Shown piece by piece: positions 41,146 through 52,500 of a DNA stretch of 64,000 nucleotides. Source of the DNA: Aphrocallistes beatrix (lineage: Eukaryota > Porifera > Hexactinellida > Sceptrulophora > Aphrocallistidae); the NCBI GenBank assembly GCA_963281255.1, contig OY725501.1, positions 3,573,674 through 3,637,673 of the forward strand, written 5' to 3'. A program made the translations under genes and the position numbers. Position 1 is the first letter of the stretch, and each line of letters begins with the position of its first letter. The notes under the pieces were generated by a model, which saw only the letters and a list, made by a program, of their open reading frames with translations, searched no databases and was not told the origin of the DNA.

Positions 41146-44100
41146 CATATATATATATAGATATATATAGATATATAGATATAGATATAGATATAGATAT
41201 ATATAGATATATAACTTATCTAGGAAGAGAGTCAGTTGAAGCATCTTCTCAGAAATACCGTGGACGTACTCAGAAGTAGTCTGGAGGACAAGAGCATACG
41301 ACCTCTGAAAAAGACCGGTGAGAAACTCGTGGAGGTGCGCTTCAAGATGATAATAGACACGAGTGAGGACGACACAGTCATCCGACTTCTGTTCCGACAC
41401 AACGTGCTGGACTCTAAATCCCGACACTTCGTGTGTGCTGACTTCTTAGAGGATGATGAGATGCAGAAAGTGAATCTCGTCTCCGCTATACAGAATGCTG
41501 CGTCCCAGGGGTTGACTGTTATAATGAGTCATGGAGGCGACATATTCAAATGCTTCTACGACCTTTTCAATCAGAATTACAAGGAGATTAACGATGTGAA
41601 AACTGGAGTGAGATACTATGCAAACATTGCAATCGGATCACATACTAAACCGTGCAGAATACATCCAGATTTCCAATGTATCGTGCACATGCACAAATCA
41701 GAGATATCGTCGACCCCTGCCCCATTTCTCAACCGTTTTGAAAAGTTCCTAATCACTCAGGAGGATATTAAGAAAGCTACCATCAATGGGATTCCTAACT
41801 CGATGAACAAATTAGTTATGTGTGCTATCGAAAAGGTTAGTTCAATACTTTGTTAAATATTTAGTTCGAGATACATTTGTTTATTAAATTCACTTTTAGA
41901 TTCAGGAATTCTTGAGTAACTTAGCTCCCAAGAACTACTACAGTCAGATTCAAGACACAGTCAACTCTCTTCTCATCGAACTCTTGCCGCATCCACGTCC
42001 GGAATCTGAACAGTATTCTTACCTCAGTGAAACTCCAAAAGTCGCATCTTGTATGACACTGCAGAGCGAATCAGAAGCCTCATTCAATGAAGATCCTCAC
42101 ATCTACCTAGACCTGCTAATAGACCATCTGCGCGAAAAGTATCACTTCCAGATACTCCACCTAGCCTTGGAGGAGCGTAACACAATCGCAATCGATATCT
42201 TTGACTATGCGTTGAGTCAGGTGCCAGATGCTCAGAAAGAGTACCACATGATCAGGTCTGATCCGACCACCATCATGAGGTGGGTCCCACACGCTCTAGA
42301 GCTCCTATACACCGTGGATGCCCCGGATGCTGCGTTTACTGACAGTGACAGGGGACTGTTCGTTGCTAAATTGATTGTTAACAACGGGGAACGTCTTGTT
42401 GCTAGTATGATCCTGCAGTTCATTATTCGTTACGTGTGCTGTCAGCTACTCAAGGTCACCATTCCTGAAACAATTACAATTAATAAGAATTTCATTGATC
42501 CTGCGTACAGAAAACACTACCTCTATTACCAAAACCATTTCTCACTCAAGAACCTGATTGCATCTCATATAGAACTGCTGGAAGAGGTGAATTGGGATCT
42601 TAGACTGCGTCCAACTAAGTTGATCTGCTTCACAACTACGAACTCGTTCCTTAACAAACTGCCTGACCTCTATCCAATGGAGCATAGTGTTGGTGTTGAT
42701 GAGGAGAACACCATATACAACATCAGGTCCAGTATATACGAATATCCAGAGAGAGTTTCCCTCTTCTCTCTGAGGTTTTTCCCCACTCAAGAGCATTTCT
42801 TGCAGGAGCTGAAGAATTTCATTGACTCTAACCGTACACTAATGGTACTCGTTGTGAACGTCCAGCTTGTATCCAAGTGTAAAATTAACATTGTGCGGCA
42901 CATAATTGAGCAGGAAGAGAGGTTGAGTAAGAATCTCAGAAAGTTCTTCGTCCTCATTCTTCACTACTCTCCAGGTATCTTCCATTCCCAGGGATTCAAT
43001 TCTGCTACTAATGAGAATAACCAGCACTGTACAGCTTCTCGCTATCCCTCTCACTTCGTACTCGGTTGGGATCATTATTACATTGATAGCGTCTCTCCTC
43101 CATCGAATATTGTGGACATTCAGGCTTGGCTGAAGCTTACTATTGATAACGTTGAAGGAGTGGAATGGAAAGAAGCATTTGTTAGCAAACTCAGAGACTC
43201 TCTGATGGAATATATCATGTTTGACATAACAAGTTTTATAAGTTTCAGAGCTAAAAAAATCGATTCGCGTACTACGATTAACTCGAAATCACACAGTGTA
43301 ACAAGACGTATTCATTTTTTGAAGAAAATATTCGAATGCACCGATATTGGAAGGATTCTGTGTGAAAAATTTGTCCACTATTGGACGCCCAAAGCCATCC
43401 AAGAGAGACTAGTAATCGCGTCTTCCGCTGTCATTTCCCGAGACTCCAACTTAAACATCAGTGACTACGTTCAAACTAATATTCGATTCCTATTCTCGCA
43501 GTACATCATCGAGATGATATTTAGGATTAACGACGATCTCAATTTGGATACTCTCTTTGAGGAAAGCCACGAGAATTCCGTGCCCGATCAAGTAGACGAG
43601 CCACACAACGTTGATAGTCCGTCAATCAGGCACATGAGCGAGTTCCGGTTCTCCAGTAATGATGAGGAAAATGTAGTCAGCATTCCAAATATCAACAAGC
43701 AGAATTGTGCGTTGTTCGAGAAGATTCTTCTAAACTACGATTACCTTCCAAGTATTGAAGATTTGCAGTTGGTTAACCGTAACAAGGACATGTCAGTTAA
43801 TAACTTTTGTTGGAGTAGAGGGTTCCCATTTTCTAAATACATCTCACAGATAATGGAAGATATGATCGAAGGATCTCTTAAGGATCTTGCCCCCAAGTCC
43901 TTGGACACGCCAGGCCTGTGGCCTGGGACCAGTGATAAAATGACGGACTCAGATAACTCACTTCAAGATCGGTTGAAAGAGAACCTGATTCACAAACTAA
44001 TGAAGATTGAGACGACTGGAAAATATAATGAAATTAGATATCCAATAATGTCTATCATTCTCGACGCGTTTAGAGACGAGGAAGCTTGGAACCGCTACAA

Positions 44101-47100
44101 GACAGATTACATCATATCCCGATTGGAATTACAGGAAGACATGAGCAAATTCATAGCGGAATTCGCACATCTTTGGGGAATGAAGTTTAACTGTCCAGGA
44201 CAATCTGTGATTGATCGCGTCGCTTCATTCCATGCTGAAAACTACTTCAACCCGCCCGACTCCAGTCGCCAGTTCTATCTGGTGCTGCATTTACAGAAGA
44301 ATGTTGAAGTAGACTTGAGTATAGTGATCGAATCTGCTCATGCTGACTTCTCTGTATACATTCTCAGTACGTTACAGAAACTGCTTGTGACGTGTGGCAA
44401 TGATACAGAGAAGTGGAAAGAATGGACGCTCAACTATGAATGCCTCTCTTCTGTAAAAAACATAAGTTATAAACGTTTGCCACCATCATGTAGAGATCTC
44501 TACTTGAAACTCCATTTCCTCTATCTCAATAACTCCTGTGACCGTGTCACCTGGACATTTATTCCGAATGCGATCAGGATGTACAGTGAATATAGGAACA
44601 TGGGATTCGAAGAGTCCAGTGATCTTCCTACCTTCATAATGCATATACAGCACATATATAGAGAGTCCACTGATAAAGCTGCTATTCACGAGTTTCTTAG
44701 CAAGTTCTTGGACCACTACATTGACGTATACTCTCCTCTGGGTGAACAAGATTGCGATTATCTTTTGAAGTTCATTCTAAATATGTTCACCCCGCCTTCA
44801 GATGGGTCACAGCACCCCCACGAATTCTACCATACACTCTCTTTCCAGCACTTAGAGCATCTCCTCGTTCAACTGCTTCACTCCCAGCCTACTAAAACGA
44901 ATGAAATGGAGCAAGCTATTCTCCCATTCAACACACGTATGAAGGAGAAGATAGGTTGTTTAATACTGGATCGGCCGCATACATTAGATGATTCATTGCA
45001 CAGGACCATTACACCCAGTTTTTCCTCATACTTCCCACCCACCAAGAAACTTGCACCTGCTTCTAACCAACCGCCTCTATTTCTAGAAGCGTACATCCCT
45101 CCATACTATTACAATCCTAAAAACGAGTTTATTGAACAGGCAAACAAGAATGTAGCAAAGCACATGAGAACTGAGTTAGCACATCTCTACTTTTCTGTCT
45201 GCATGAACGAGATTGAACGCCTCATGCAAGGGAGAGAGTTTGAACATATCATGCGTCTCCATGAACAGTTTTCTTTATTCCGTGAATCTCTGGAATTGGA
45301 AGTGATTGCTCAAATCGAGAAGCAAGCTTTGTTTCAAGTCACTCTCAAAAAATACGCCTCATTTTATGATGTCAGCCAATCCTTCAATATAAATCCTAAG
45401 GGTGTAGAGCAGTATCAGCAGAATTTCCCGGCGGAAATCGATGCTTTCCAAAAGGAGCTTTTGAACCCCGACACAGGCGGTGGTAAGAAGGGGGGACACT
45501 CATGGGTCTTGTTGTCTTGGGTGTACAAATGTTATTCAAGCAACATTGCCTGTACAAAACATCTTGATAATATTCTGCATGAAAACTTGCACGGTTGGTT
45601 ACGCGATTTCGACTCGAAGTTGAAGAATTCTCTGAATCAGAGTCAATCCGACTTTCCATGGATAACTACTTCATTTAATCATATTTCCAGGGCACTAACG
45701 GGCATTCAATCTCAATCTAAACATCCCTCTACCAAGAGTTCAAAAAATCCCTCTCTTTCCAAGCTAAACGACTTCCATAACCTTTTACAGAAAGAACGTA
45801 ATAATCCATCGCACCAAGCCGTTATGACGCTATGGTATGCCATCTACACGGAGCTATTCTGTAAGTCTAAGTTCTATCCTCTTGATGATGTGATCGCACG
45901 AGCCTTCCCTGAATTGAGTCCACAACAACAGAAGTTTATTTGCTATTTTGCGACCCCTGATCCTATGGGTCAAAAGGATCTCAAATTGATCCGCGACTTG
46001 CTTACTGAACCTTCTTGTCTACAGAAAGCAATTTTTTACTTCATCGATTACTTCCTCTCTCCAGATGGTTCGAACAGTTTCTACCACATCCTGATATTCG
46101 ATCCACTCAGCGCGATCTACCTGCCAGGCTCTCTCACACAGAAGAAGATAGGAGAAGACTGTACCGCTCGAATTAACCTGATGTGCTGTCTGAATGAAGA
46201 GGGATTGTACTCGGCCGACTCGTTCCTTCTTGCATCAACCAACAAACATAATAGTTTCAGCCTCCAATCCTTCTACATGATTAACATGCTCAACTACATT
46301 TCACTCCTGCTCTCCTACCTAATTCAGGACACGCTCAGGCATCCTGAAGTTCAAGCTAAACTGTTCTCTCCCAACTATAAAGCAGGTCTCGTAAGAAATC
46401 TAATTAACGACGTCAAGATGTATTGGAGACTAATGGTTGAAGTAATCGGGGTATATGAAGAGGATATGGTGTCTGTCATTGGACACTTCTTTACGAAAAC
46501 CCCGAGTGGAAGTTCTAAAGAATATCCTAAAGTCCTTTTAGATCCTAAAGACATTAATAGTTTCGAGTTAGATGCTCACTTGAGATTTCATAAAGTAAGT
46601 TTAACACATGTCAAGCACGATTTGAAGAAAAACCCTGATTTAGCACGGAATTTGTGGACACTCAATGCTAGAATACCGCAACCAATCACAGCGAAAAGTA
46701 TTCTCGCCTATATCGAGCCGAGAAATTTTGTTCGTCCCGAGAATGAGCACTTGAATAACTATGAAGTAGTTCGCGCCTTTATTTCCTTGAGAAAACCGCT
46801 TCGAGTCGGAGCTATGCTCCTCCCAATCGCATTGCGGCTCTACGAGATATTCCATGTTGACCTGAATTACATCCTGGTCAAAGAGTTGGCGAGGTCTAAA
46901 TCGCTGAGACAATTCGTTAAGGATGTTAGTCGGCAGCTGAACTTGCACGAGCTGAAAGTGATGGCTGACGATTTCGAGGTTTACCTCAGAGAATATCTGA
47001 ATTTGAGAAGACCGAACATCAAGATAGGGAAGTTACCGAGTCCACTCTACATGTACCATATCTTGAATTTGGATAAGAAAGGACAGGAACCAGAAGAGCC

Positions 47101-49602
47101 GTCCTTGAACCTTCTTCTTACAGTCATCAAAGACATCGTAAGTTATTCAATGAGTTCGAATCTACGTGCGTGTTGTCACTTTATATGAACATTTGTTAAG
47201 GAGATAGCTTAGTTGTAAAATGTCTTCAACAGACCGATAGTGTAGCTATTAGCTACCACACATAAATACAAGGTGTGAAAATGTATATATGAATATGTTA
47301 ATATTTCATGAAATACACCTAATTTCTGAGTGTAGAAAGCGAATCTCCACATAGTTGGCATACCTTAGAGCCATCTCGTTTCTATGTTGGGATACATATA
47401 TGGATTTAATGCTATCTGTAGTATACGTAAGGATGGTCAATTACCCAACCTTAAATGCCTCACTCCAATAGATACACCTTCACAACAGTCTGATAGATCT
47501 CGCCAGCAAATCCATCACTAAGAATGCGGGGAATCAGAGTGAATCAGCTCCCAGCATTCTCCCCACCGAAGACTCTGCCATCTCGAACATGATCACAGAC
47601 CTCACACAGAGTGAGTTGGTACAATTCAGAAACGACAGGTTGGTTCTAACACAATGATTGATTCTGCAATTAAAAGAATATTTGTGAGTAAATATTATTC
47701 CTTTCTAGTATGGCATCGTGTCGGGGGGACCCTCCACCTCCACTGACTGAGGAGAAGCTCGAGGTGTCTAATTTCTACCGGCGAAGAGCTCCAGACAGCT
47801 TCATCGTGGTGAAGGAGATTCAGGGCGGATTCAATCTGGAAGGAATTGAGAGGGACATTATAATGACCTATATTTCACCCAAGTTTAAGTTTGACGAACT
47901 TCCGGAGAAAGAATATCACTTCCGAGTGCAGACACCTCACACGTATGTATCAGTTTACTCAAATACCATAATTCCCAGACTTCAATTTCACTCTCCGTTT
48001 CTATTCATAGTCAAACAGCTTCTCAATACTATAAAATCAACGTGTTCAATGATCTGCTATCAGAAGACTTCAAGGTATGCTCCCATATGTAACTTTATAG
48101 ATTTTCTAGTGCAGTTACACATGGCAAATTGCATTATATATTTCCATCATCTGTAAATTATGCTTGTATAATTAATTCCATCCAGAGAGCTTTGTCGGAG
48201 GATTTAACACGGGACCTGGAGTACCACTTCCACATGCTAGACTACACTAACCTCCACATCTTACTGAAGGGGTTGCAAACAGTGACCAGCTTCCTCATTC
48301 AGAGCCAGAACATCACTGTAAGTATAGCATTGGACCCTATTCTGCAGTGAAGTTGTTGTCTCATGATGGATTTATACTATTCTGAAATTCTGTTTTAGCC
48401 TGCTGATAAGGAGTGGGGAGAAATTTCGCTAGGAATGTATGCTCAAGATATAATGAATCAGGAAACTGTTGAGAAAGCGTTCATTTCATTTGACTTTAAC
48501 AAGTGAGTTATGAATCACTTATACATATCCCAAGTTCACAATGATAGAAATAAGATTGATTCTAGTGTTTTAATGTTTTTGTATCATGAATTTCTGAATA
48601 CGTAATTCGTTAGAAATTTAACTTATACTTTCAGATTATCAAAGGACCAAGCTACTATTATAGCTGAAATCAAGATTGTGAACCTATTCGAATGTTTCAA
48701 ATTTTTCCGCGATAAGCTGAGTTTGAAGTATTACGAATTCTGTCACCTCACTTACTCTGTGAAGAAGCCCCTACCCATTGGGGTGGAGAAACACCTGGAA
48801 GCTGTAGCACAGGAGTGTCTAGGTACTGTGTGAGACAGCGAATTTAATTAGAATAGAAGAGATGGACTAATTTTCAAAATTCTCAATTTCCTAGACAATC
48901 GAGTGGGATACTATGCAGACATTGAGCCGTATCGTATCTTCTTGGATGACTTGCAAGTGAAGCTTCAGTACAAAGAGAGCTACATCATCCAGAACCCAAA
49001 GGTAGAGATAGGAATCTGACGCGATTAACGCCAATTGGAGAATATTGTATTGAGTATTCGTATTGTTTAGAGCTCTATGGATGACATTCTGAAACTCGTT
49101 CACGCGAACGACACCAAGCACAAACGTCTGATAAGCCTGCTGAATCAGAAAATTACTAATGAGCACTATGTGCACCTCATACTCAAGATAAAATCGTATG
49201 TTGCATTCATGTGTACAGACATATCATCGAAATATTAAGAAATTGTATTAATCATTACGAATGATCGTTTATCAATTCACACTTTGATATTTTCAAACAT
49301 TTCAATAATCTGTTTTATTCAGAATTGTGTCCCAGCTGAAAGCTAAGCATCCCAAGCTCCAGAAGTGGGAGGAGAACGTGCACAACTTCTGGGAGCTGCA
49401 CCTGCCCTATTTCTGTGAGCACACTGAAGACGACACGATCAACACTTCAGGCAACATCCTCTACCACTACAACCTGGACTTCTTCGACACAGATCTCCTT
49501 CTTCGAACTGCTGGAGCAGTCCAAGCCAACCAAGCGACTGTGCTAGCTATGGAGACGCACGTGTACGATTTCATTCCTAAGGAGGCTAAGGAGTATCTGT
49601 GA
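27091..49602 (+). CDS. RNF213: RNF213/mysterin-like giant AAA+ protein, 29 exons, 5' end not found
   Basis: Exons: 27091-27510, 27666-27731, 27878-28348, 28716-28858, 28937-29034, 29103-29222, 29349-29476, 29553-29644, 30021-30181, 30249-30387, 30451-30714, 30783-30872, 31057-31154, 31220-31487, 31558-31623, 32698-38739, 38801-38925, 39046-39232, 41224-41835, 41900-47137, 47472-47638, 47709-47942, 48011-48074, 48186-48317, 48399-48502, 48635-48822, 48895-49001, 49071-49195, 49323-49602. All phases agree; about 5,408 residues, close to human RNF213 (5,207). P-loops: GLEGVGKT (nt 35611), GETGVGKT (36877), GPPGTSKT (38341), with FFDEFNAT and [10 protein letters not shown] as Walker B-like strands, and [15 protein letters not shown]. 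The C-terminal [20 protein letters not shown] also fits RNF213. I find no RING and no RZ finger. The first exon needs one upstream nucleotide, so at least one 5' exon is missing. RNF213 acts in lipid-droplet, antimicrobial and ubiquitin biology; whether this one is an E3 is doubtful. Confidence 0.88.
29230..29310. repeat. Pogo-like MITE fragment in RNF213-like intron
   Basis: ACAGTAGAACCTGCTGATAA followed by ATCCGA and AGTCGGATTACTAAG. Resembles the fragment at 2340-2420. Short and diverged. Confidence 0.4.
29692..29941. repeat. Foldback element in RNF213-like intron (29645-30020)
   Basis: AGTTGCACGCGGGACG at about 29691 is mirrored by GGCCCGCGTGCAACAT ending near 29942. About 250 bp, noncoding. 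Probably a hAT-like MITE; no target duplication verified. Confidence 0.6.
31624..32697. other. Intron 15 of the RNF213-like gene (1.07 kb)
   Basis: Contains the inverted GCGC motif (CAAGCGCGCTTCGCTTGCTT, about 31649-31668) and a poly-A run near 32356. The open frame that runs left from 32698 to 32614 is intronic: it reads through a pyrimidine tract (TTTTCATATCACTGCAG) that is the acceptor. No missing exon recognised. Confidence 0.5.
40152..40676. mobile_element. hAT transposon remnant nested in the mariner copy
   Basis: Termini CAGTGTTGTTTTGATTTAAG and TGATTTTTTTCCAACCCTG, with ATTTAAATCA repeats at both ends. On the plus strand, about 40263-40400 encodes [20 protein letters not shown]-type sequence, the C-terminal dimerisation region of hAT transposases. 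Only that C-terminal piece remains. No clear 8-bp duplication. Confidence 0.7.
40722..40818. repeat. (AATTT)n microsatellite
   Basis: About 19 AATTT units, in the dead transposon cluster. Confidence 0.97.
41008..41213. repeat. (TA)n and (GATA)n microsatellite just before an exon
   Basis: TA dinucleotides (about 41008-41085) followed by GATA/GATATA units to about 41213. It ends about 10 nt before the acceptor at 41223, so the polypyrimidine tract of this intron is essentially lost. Confidence 0.95.
47138..47471. other. RNF213-like intron 20
   Basis: 334 nt with no repeat that I recognise. The acceptor is taken as CCAATAG at 47471, because it keeps the frame ([14 protein letters not shown]); the CACAACAG eighteen nucleotides later gives a stop. 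Confidence 0.6.
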
Positions 49603-49970
49603 ATCAAACAAAACTTAATCTTGTTTTTTTCAGATTTTTACTTTTGAATGTGTAAATATGCTTTTTTATCTTGTCATGATACAGTTTCATGTTTCTTAAT
49701 GCACTAACAATTATACTTACTAAATTCTTAATAAGTGAAGGAAGGGACAGTAATTGTGTATAGCGGATCAAATGTTAGAAACAAGATAGCATTAATGAAT
49801 AATATTATTAAAATATATTATCAAATTCTCTTTATTTATATAGTATCTTCAAATGATGTATCACTATAATATGTCTAGCAACTAAGAAACATCAAAAATC
49901 ACTAATACAAATATTAATCTTCGACTACATAAAATAGTATAGTTGAAACAGGACATAGCAATATCATTGT
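49603..49970. other. Convergent 3' ends of the RNF213-like gene and CCS
   Basis: AT-rich UTR-like spacer; no gene. Confidence 0.5.
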
Positions 49971-51796
49971 TTAGAGAGAGCATTTGATTCGTTCTTCTTT
50001 TGCTTGGACAGCTTCTTCCCAAATCGTCTTTCCGGAACATTGACAAACTTTCTTTCGATTTCCGAATACACCAGACGATCTAGCCACTACCCCATATGTC
50101 TGCATTCCTTTGAGGAGAGGTGTGGTAACCATGGAGCGTCCTATGACGTCACTCACTCTAAATCGATTGGTGGAGAATTTGTAATCCGCTGTGCCGTCAG
50201 GACCAACTTTAAACGTCCCTAGATACCCTCTAGCTTCATCGGAATGTGAGGCTACATAATTGATATACCTTCATTAATTCATTTTACTGACTCTTATTTA
50301 AGAACACAGCTTAAATCTCAACAATTTTTAAAATTTATTTTTGGCCGAATATCAATTCGTCCAATGGCAAACCAATTTAGGATAAATGCGACACTAATAA
50401 ACACAACTCCATCTGATAATTTGACTAATCAGCTTCGATATACTACGAAACAGAGATTATCTAGACCAGCGGTTTTCAACCTTTTTGAGCTGTGGACCCC
50501 TTATAAAAATGTTCCTATATTCTGTGGACCCCCTCCTATTAACCGTAACACAAAATTTCGAATCCTGTGGACCCCCTGATATCTTCTGTGGACCACTAAG
50601 GGGTCCATAGACCCCAGGTTGGGAACCACTGATCTAGACTATCTCACCAACCTCTCCCAAACACCTCCCCACAGCTGTCACACCCTCGTGTGAGGTCTCC
50701 ATTCTCGTGCACCTGCAGTCGATACTCTCCCTGACTCAACCCACTGAGTGACCCCTCCACCATGCATTGGCCCTCTCCCTGCACCAGGCGAGTCAGACCG
50801 GAGATTTTGTGTCCGCTCTGCATCGTCACGACTCCAGCCTCCACCGGAGTCTCGCTGACACTCTGACTGTGTCCCCTCAGCACCACCAGGAGACCTGCTC
50901 GATTAGTATAAATGCAAAAATTCTGATATTTGTTAAATATTTAAGATTTTTTCAACGACATTGTGAATTGATTTTCACTACAGTCGACTCCGCTTAATAG
51001 GGTCACATCGGTCAGGGGACATTTTTCCCCGATTAAGCGGAGAACCCTATTAACCGAAAATATTTTGTATTAGCTTCTATGTGTGAGAGCTAATCCGGTT
51101 CTGCCAAAGTCTCCCGATTAAACAGTGACCTTATCAAGCGGAGTCGACTGTAGTTCGTTAGAAGGATGTACTAGGATGGTTGAAATTATGTTGACACAAC
51201 AGTTTTGCATGAAGCTTAGTGCTTGCATTTTTATGAGCAAATGCTATCAACCAAATGGAGAAATTGCTGTTACAGTTCCAATATTACGCTTGCTGTTAAC
51301 ACAAATGCTGTTCCATCCTTAATAACTTATCTAAGCTGATTTATAAATAGTTTTGGAGTCAAACATCATCAATTTAATTACAGTCAACTCCGCTTAATAG
51401 GGTTACTGTTTAATCGGGCCTTTTGGCAGGACCGGAATAGCTCTCACACATAGAAGCTAATACAAAATATTTTCGGTTAATAGGATTCTCCGCTTAATCG
51501 GGCCAAAATGTCCTCTGACCGAGGTGGCCCTATTAAGCGGAGTCGACTGTTAATATTATTTCATAGTGCACATATGAGGTAGTGTATTAATTACCAGTGG
51601 ACTCCAGTAGCTCCTGAACTCTGAATGTAGAGAGAACAGACTGAACGAGCACTGACTCCTGAGAAAGGTCCACTTCCACACTCTGCACCCCTTCCACTCC
51701 CTCCAGCTTGCCCCTGACTGCCACTTCGTCCGGAGGAGACTGCATCCTCACTGAGAATTCCATAATAGTGGGATTATCTCCTGCACCCGATGCCAT
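49971..51796 (-). CDS. CCS: CCS, copper chaperone for superoxide dismutase, three exons
   Basis: Delivers copper to SOD1 and forms its disulfide. Exons 51796-51595, 50894-50652 and 50251-49971 join in phase to 241 aa (human 274). Domain 1 (residues about 1-70, TIMEFSVRMQSPPDEVAVRG, GVEGVQSVEVDLSQESVLVQ) has the ferredoxin-like fold sequence, but the copper motif MxCxxC is MQSPPDE, so it has no cysteines there. Domain 2 is SOD-like (YRLQVHENGDLTRGCDSCG ... ASHSDEARGYLGTFKVGPDG ... VSDVIGRSMVT ... GVVARSSGVFGN). Domain 3 keeps the essential CxC (VCQCSGKTIWEE). The start is the ATG of MASGAGDNP, as in vertebrate CCS. Copper transfer probably relies on domain 3. Confidence 0.93.
50467..50631. mobile_element. 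hAT-like MITE in CCS intron 2
   Basis: CAGCGGTTTTCAACC ... GGTTGGGAACCACTG with perfect 8-bp duplications ATCTAGAC (50459-50466 and 50632-50639). 165 bp; GTGGACCCC repeated inside. Confidence 0.95.
50981..51150. mobile_element. MITE-A copy 5, CCS intron 1
   Basis: CAGTCGACTCCGCTTAATAG ... CAAGCGGAGTCGACTG flanked by TA. About 170 bp, opposite orientation to copy 6. Confidence 0.93.
51381..51549. mobile_element. MITE-A copy 6, CCS intron 1
   Basis: CAGTCAACTCCGCTTAATAG ... TAAGCGGAGTCGACTG after TA; on the right the flank is TTA, so the duplication has a one-base blemish. About 169 bp. Confidence 0.9.
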
Positions 51797-52004
51797 ATGC
51801 AATTTTAATAAATATGTGTAACTAAGAGAGTTTGATTTGATATAATATTAATATTTATAGGGGAGTTTAAAAGGTGTTCTAGGTCCGTCCGTCCGTACAA
51901 GAGTGAATTTAGAAAGCTGAATAAGAAAATTTTCATTTCTCAAACAGTTTCGAAATTACGCACCCGCTGAAAGTGAGCTGCCTAGATTTGTTTCGGATAT
52001 ATTT

Positions 52005-52300
52005 ATGTTTCTAACACTAATTTTCACTTCAGGAGACTCAACTATCTTCTCAGCGTTTATCAGTAACACTGTTTGAGAGGATAAACTAGTGGTTAACGGA
52101 TTGGATACTCTCACTTTAGTCTCTTCAGTACAATTGCAACAGCTGTTTTCTATCCTCAGCCTCATTGAAAACGCGTCTCTTCCCGTTTGACTATCATTTC
52201 ATTTTCATTTTGAAAGGTTTTATTTTAGTTTGCTGTGTTTAGTCAGTACAGCACTTGCAAAGAGTTTAAACCATAAAATAAAGATTGACACATTGATATT
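52005..52300 (+). pseudogene. Diverged 3' fragment of the MFS transporter gene
   Basis: Plus-strand sequence from TGTTTCTAACACTAATTTTC through GTTAACGGATTGGATACTCT and TCTTCCCGTTTGACTATCAT to AAGAGTTTAAACCATAAAAT corresponds to the last about 90 codons of the MFS genes at 52501 and 61216. It carries substitutions and small deletions (for example TAGTGGTTAACGG in place of the RLGAVNG codons), so the frame is lost. It points towards the intact minus-strand copy next to it. Confidence 0.85.
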
Positions 52301-52500
52301 GCCAGATAGTCTCTAGCATATTTTTTAATTTGTTCACTTTCGTATGAAACTCTCGTAAGCAAAAAACGTTTTTCATTTATTCAGATTTAACATACCTATG
52401 TGGAAGAATGGTCCCATACCCTTGTCAGAATCAATTGCAAACTCAATTTTAATCAAAATTCTCTCAAAAATACAATAATAAAAGTACATTAAAGTCAAAA

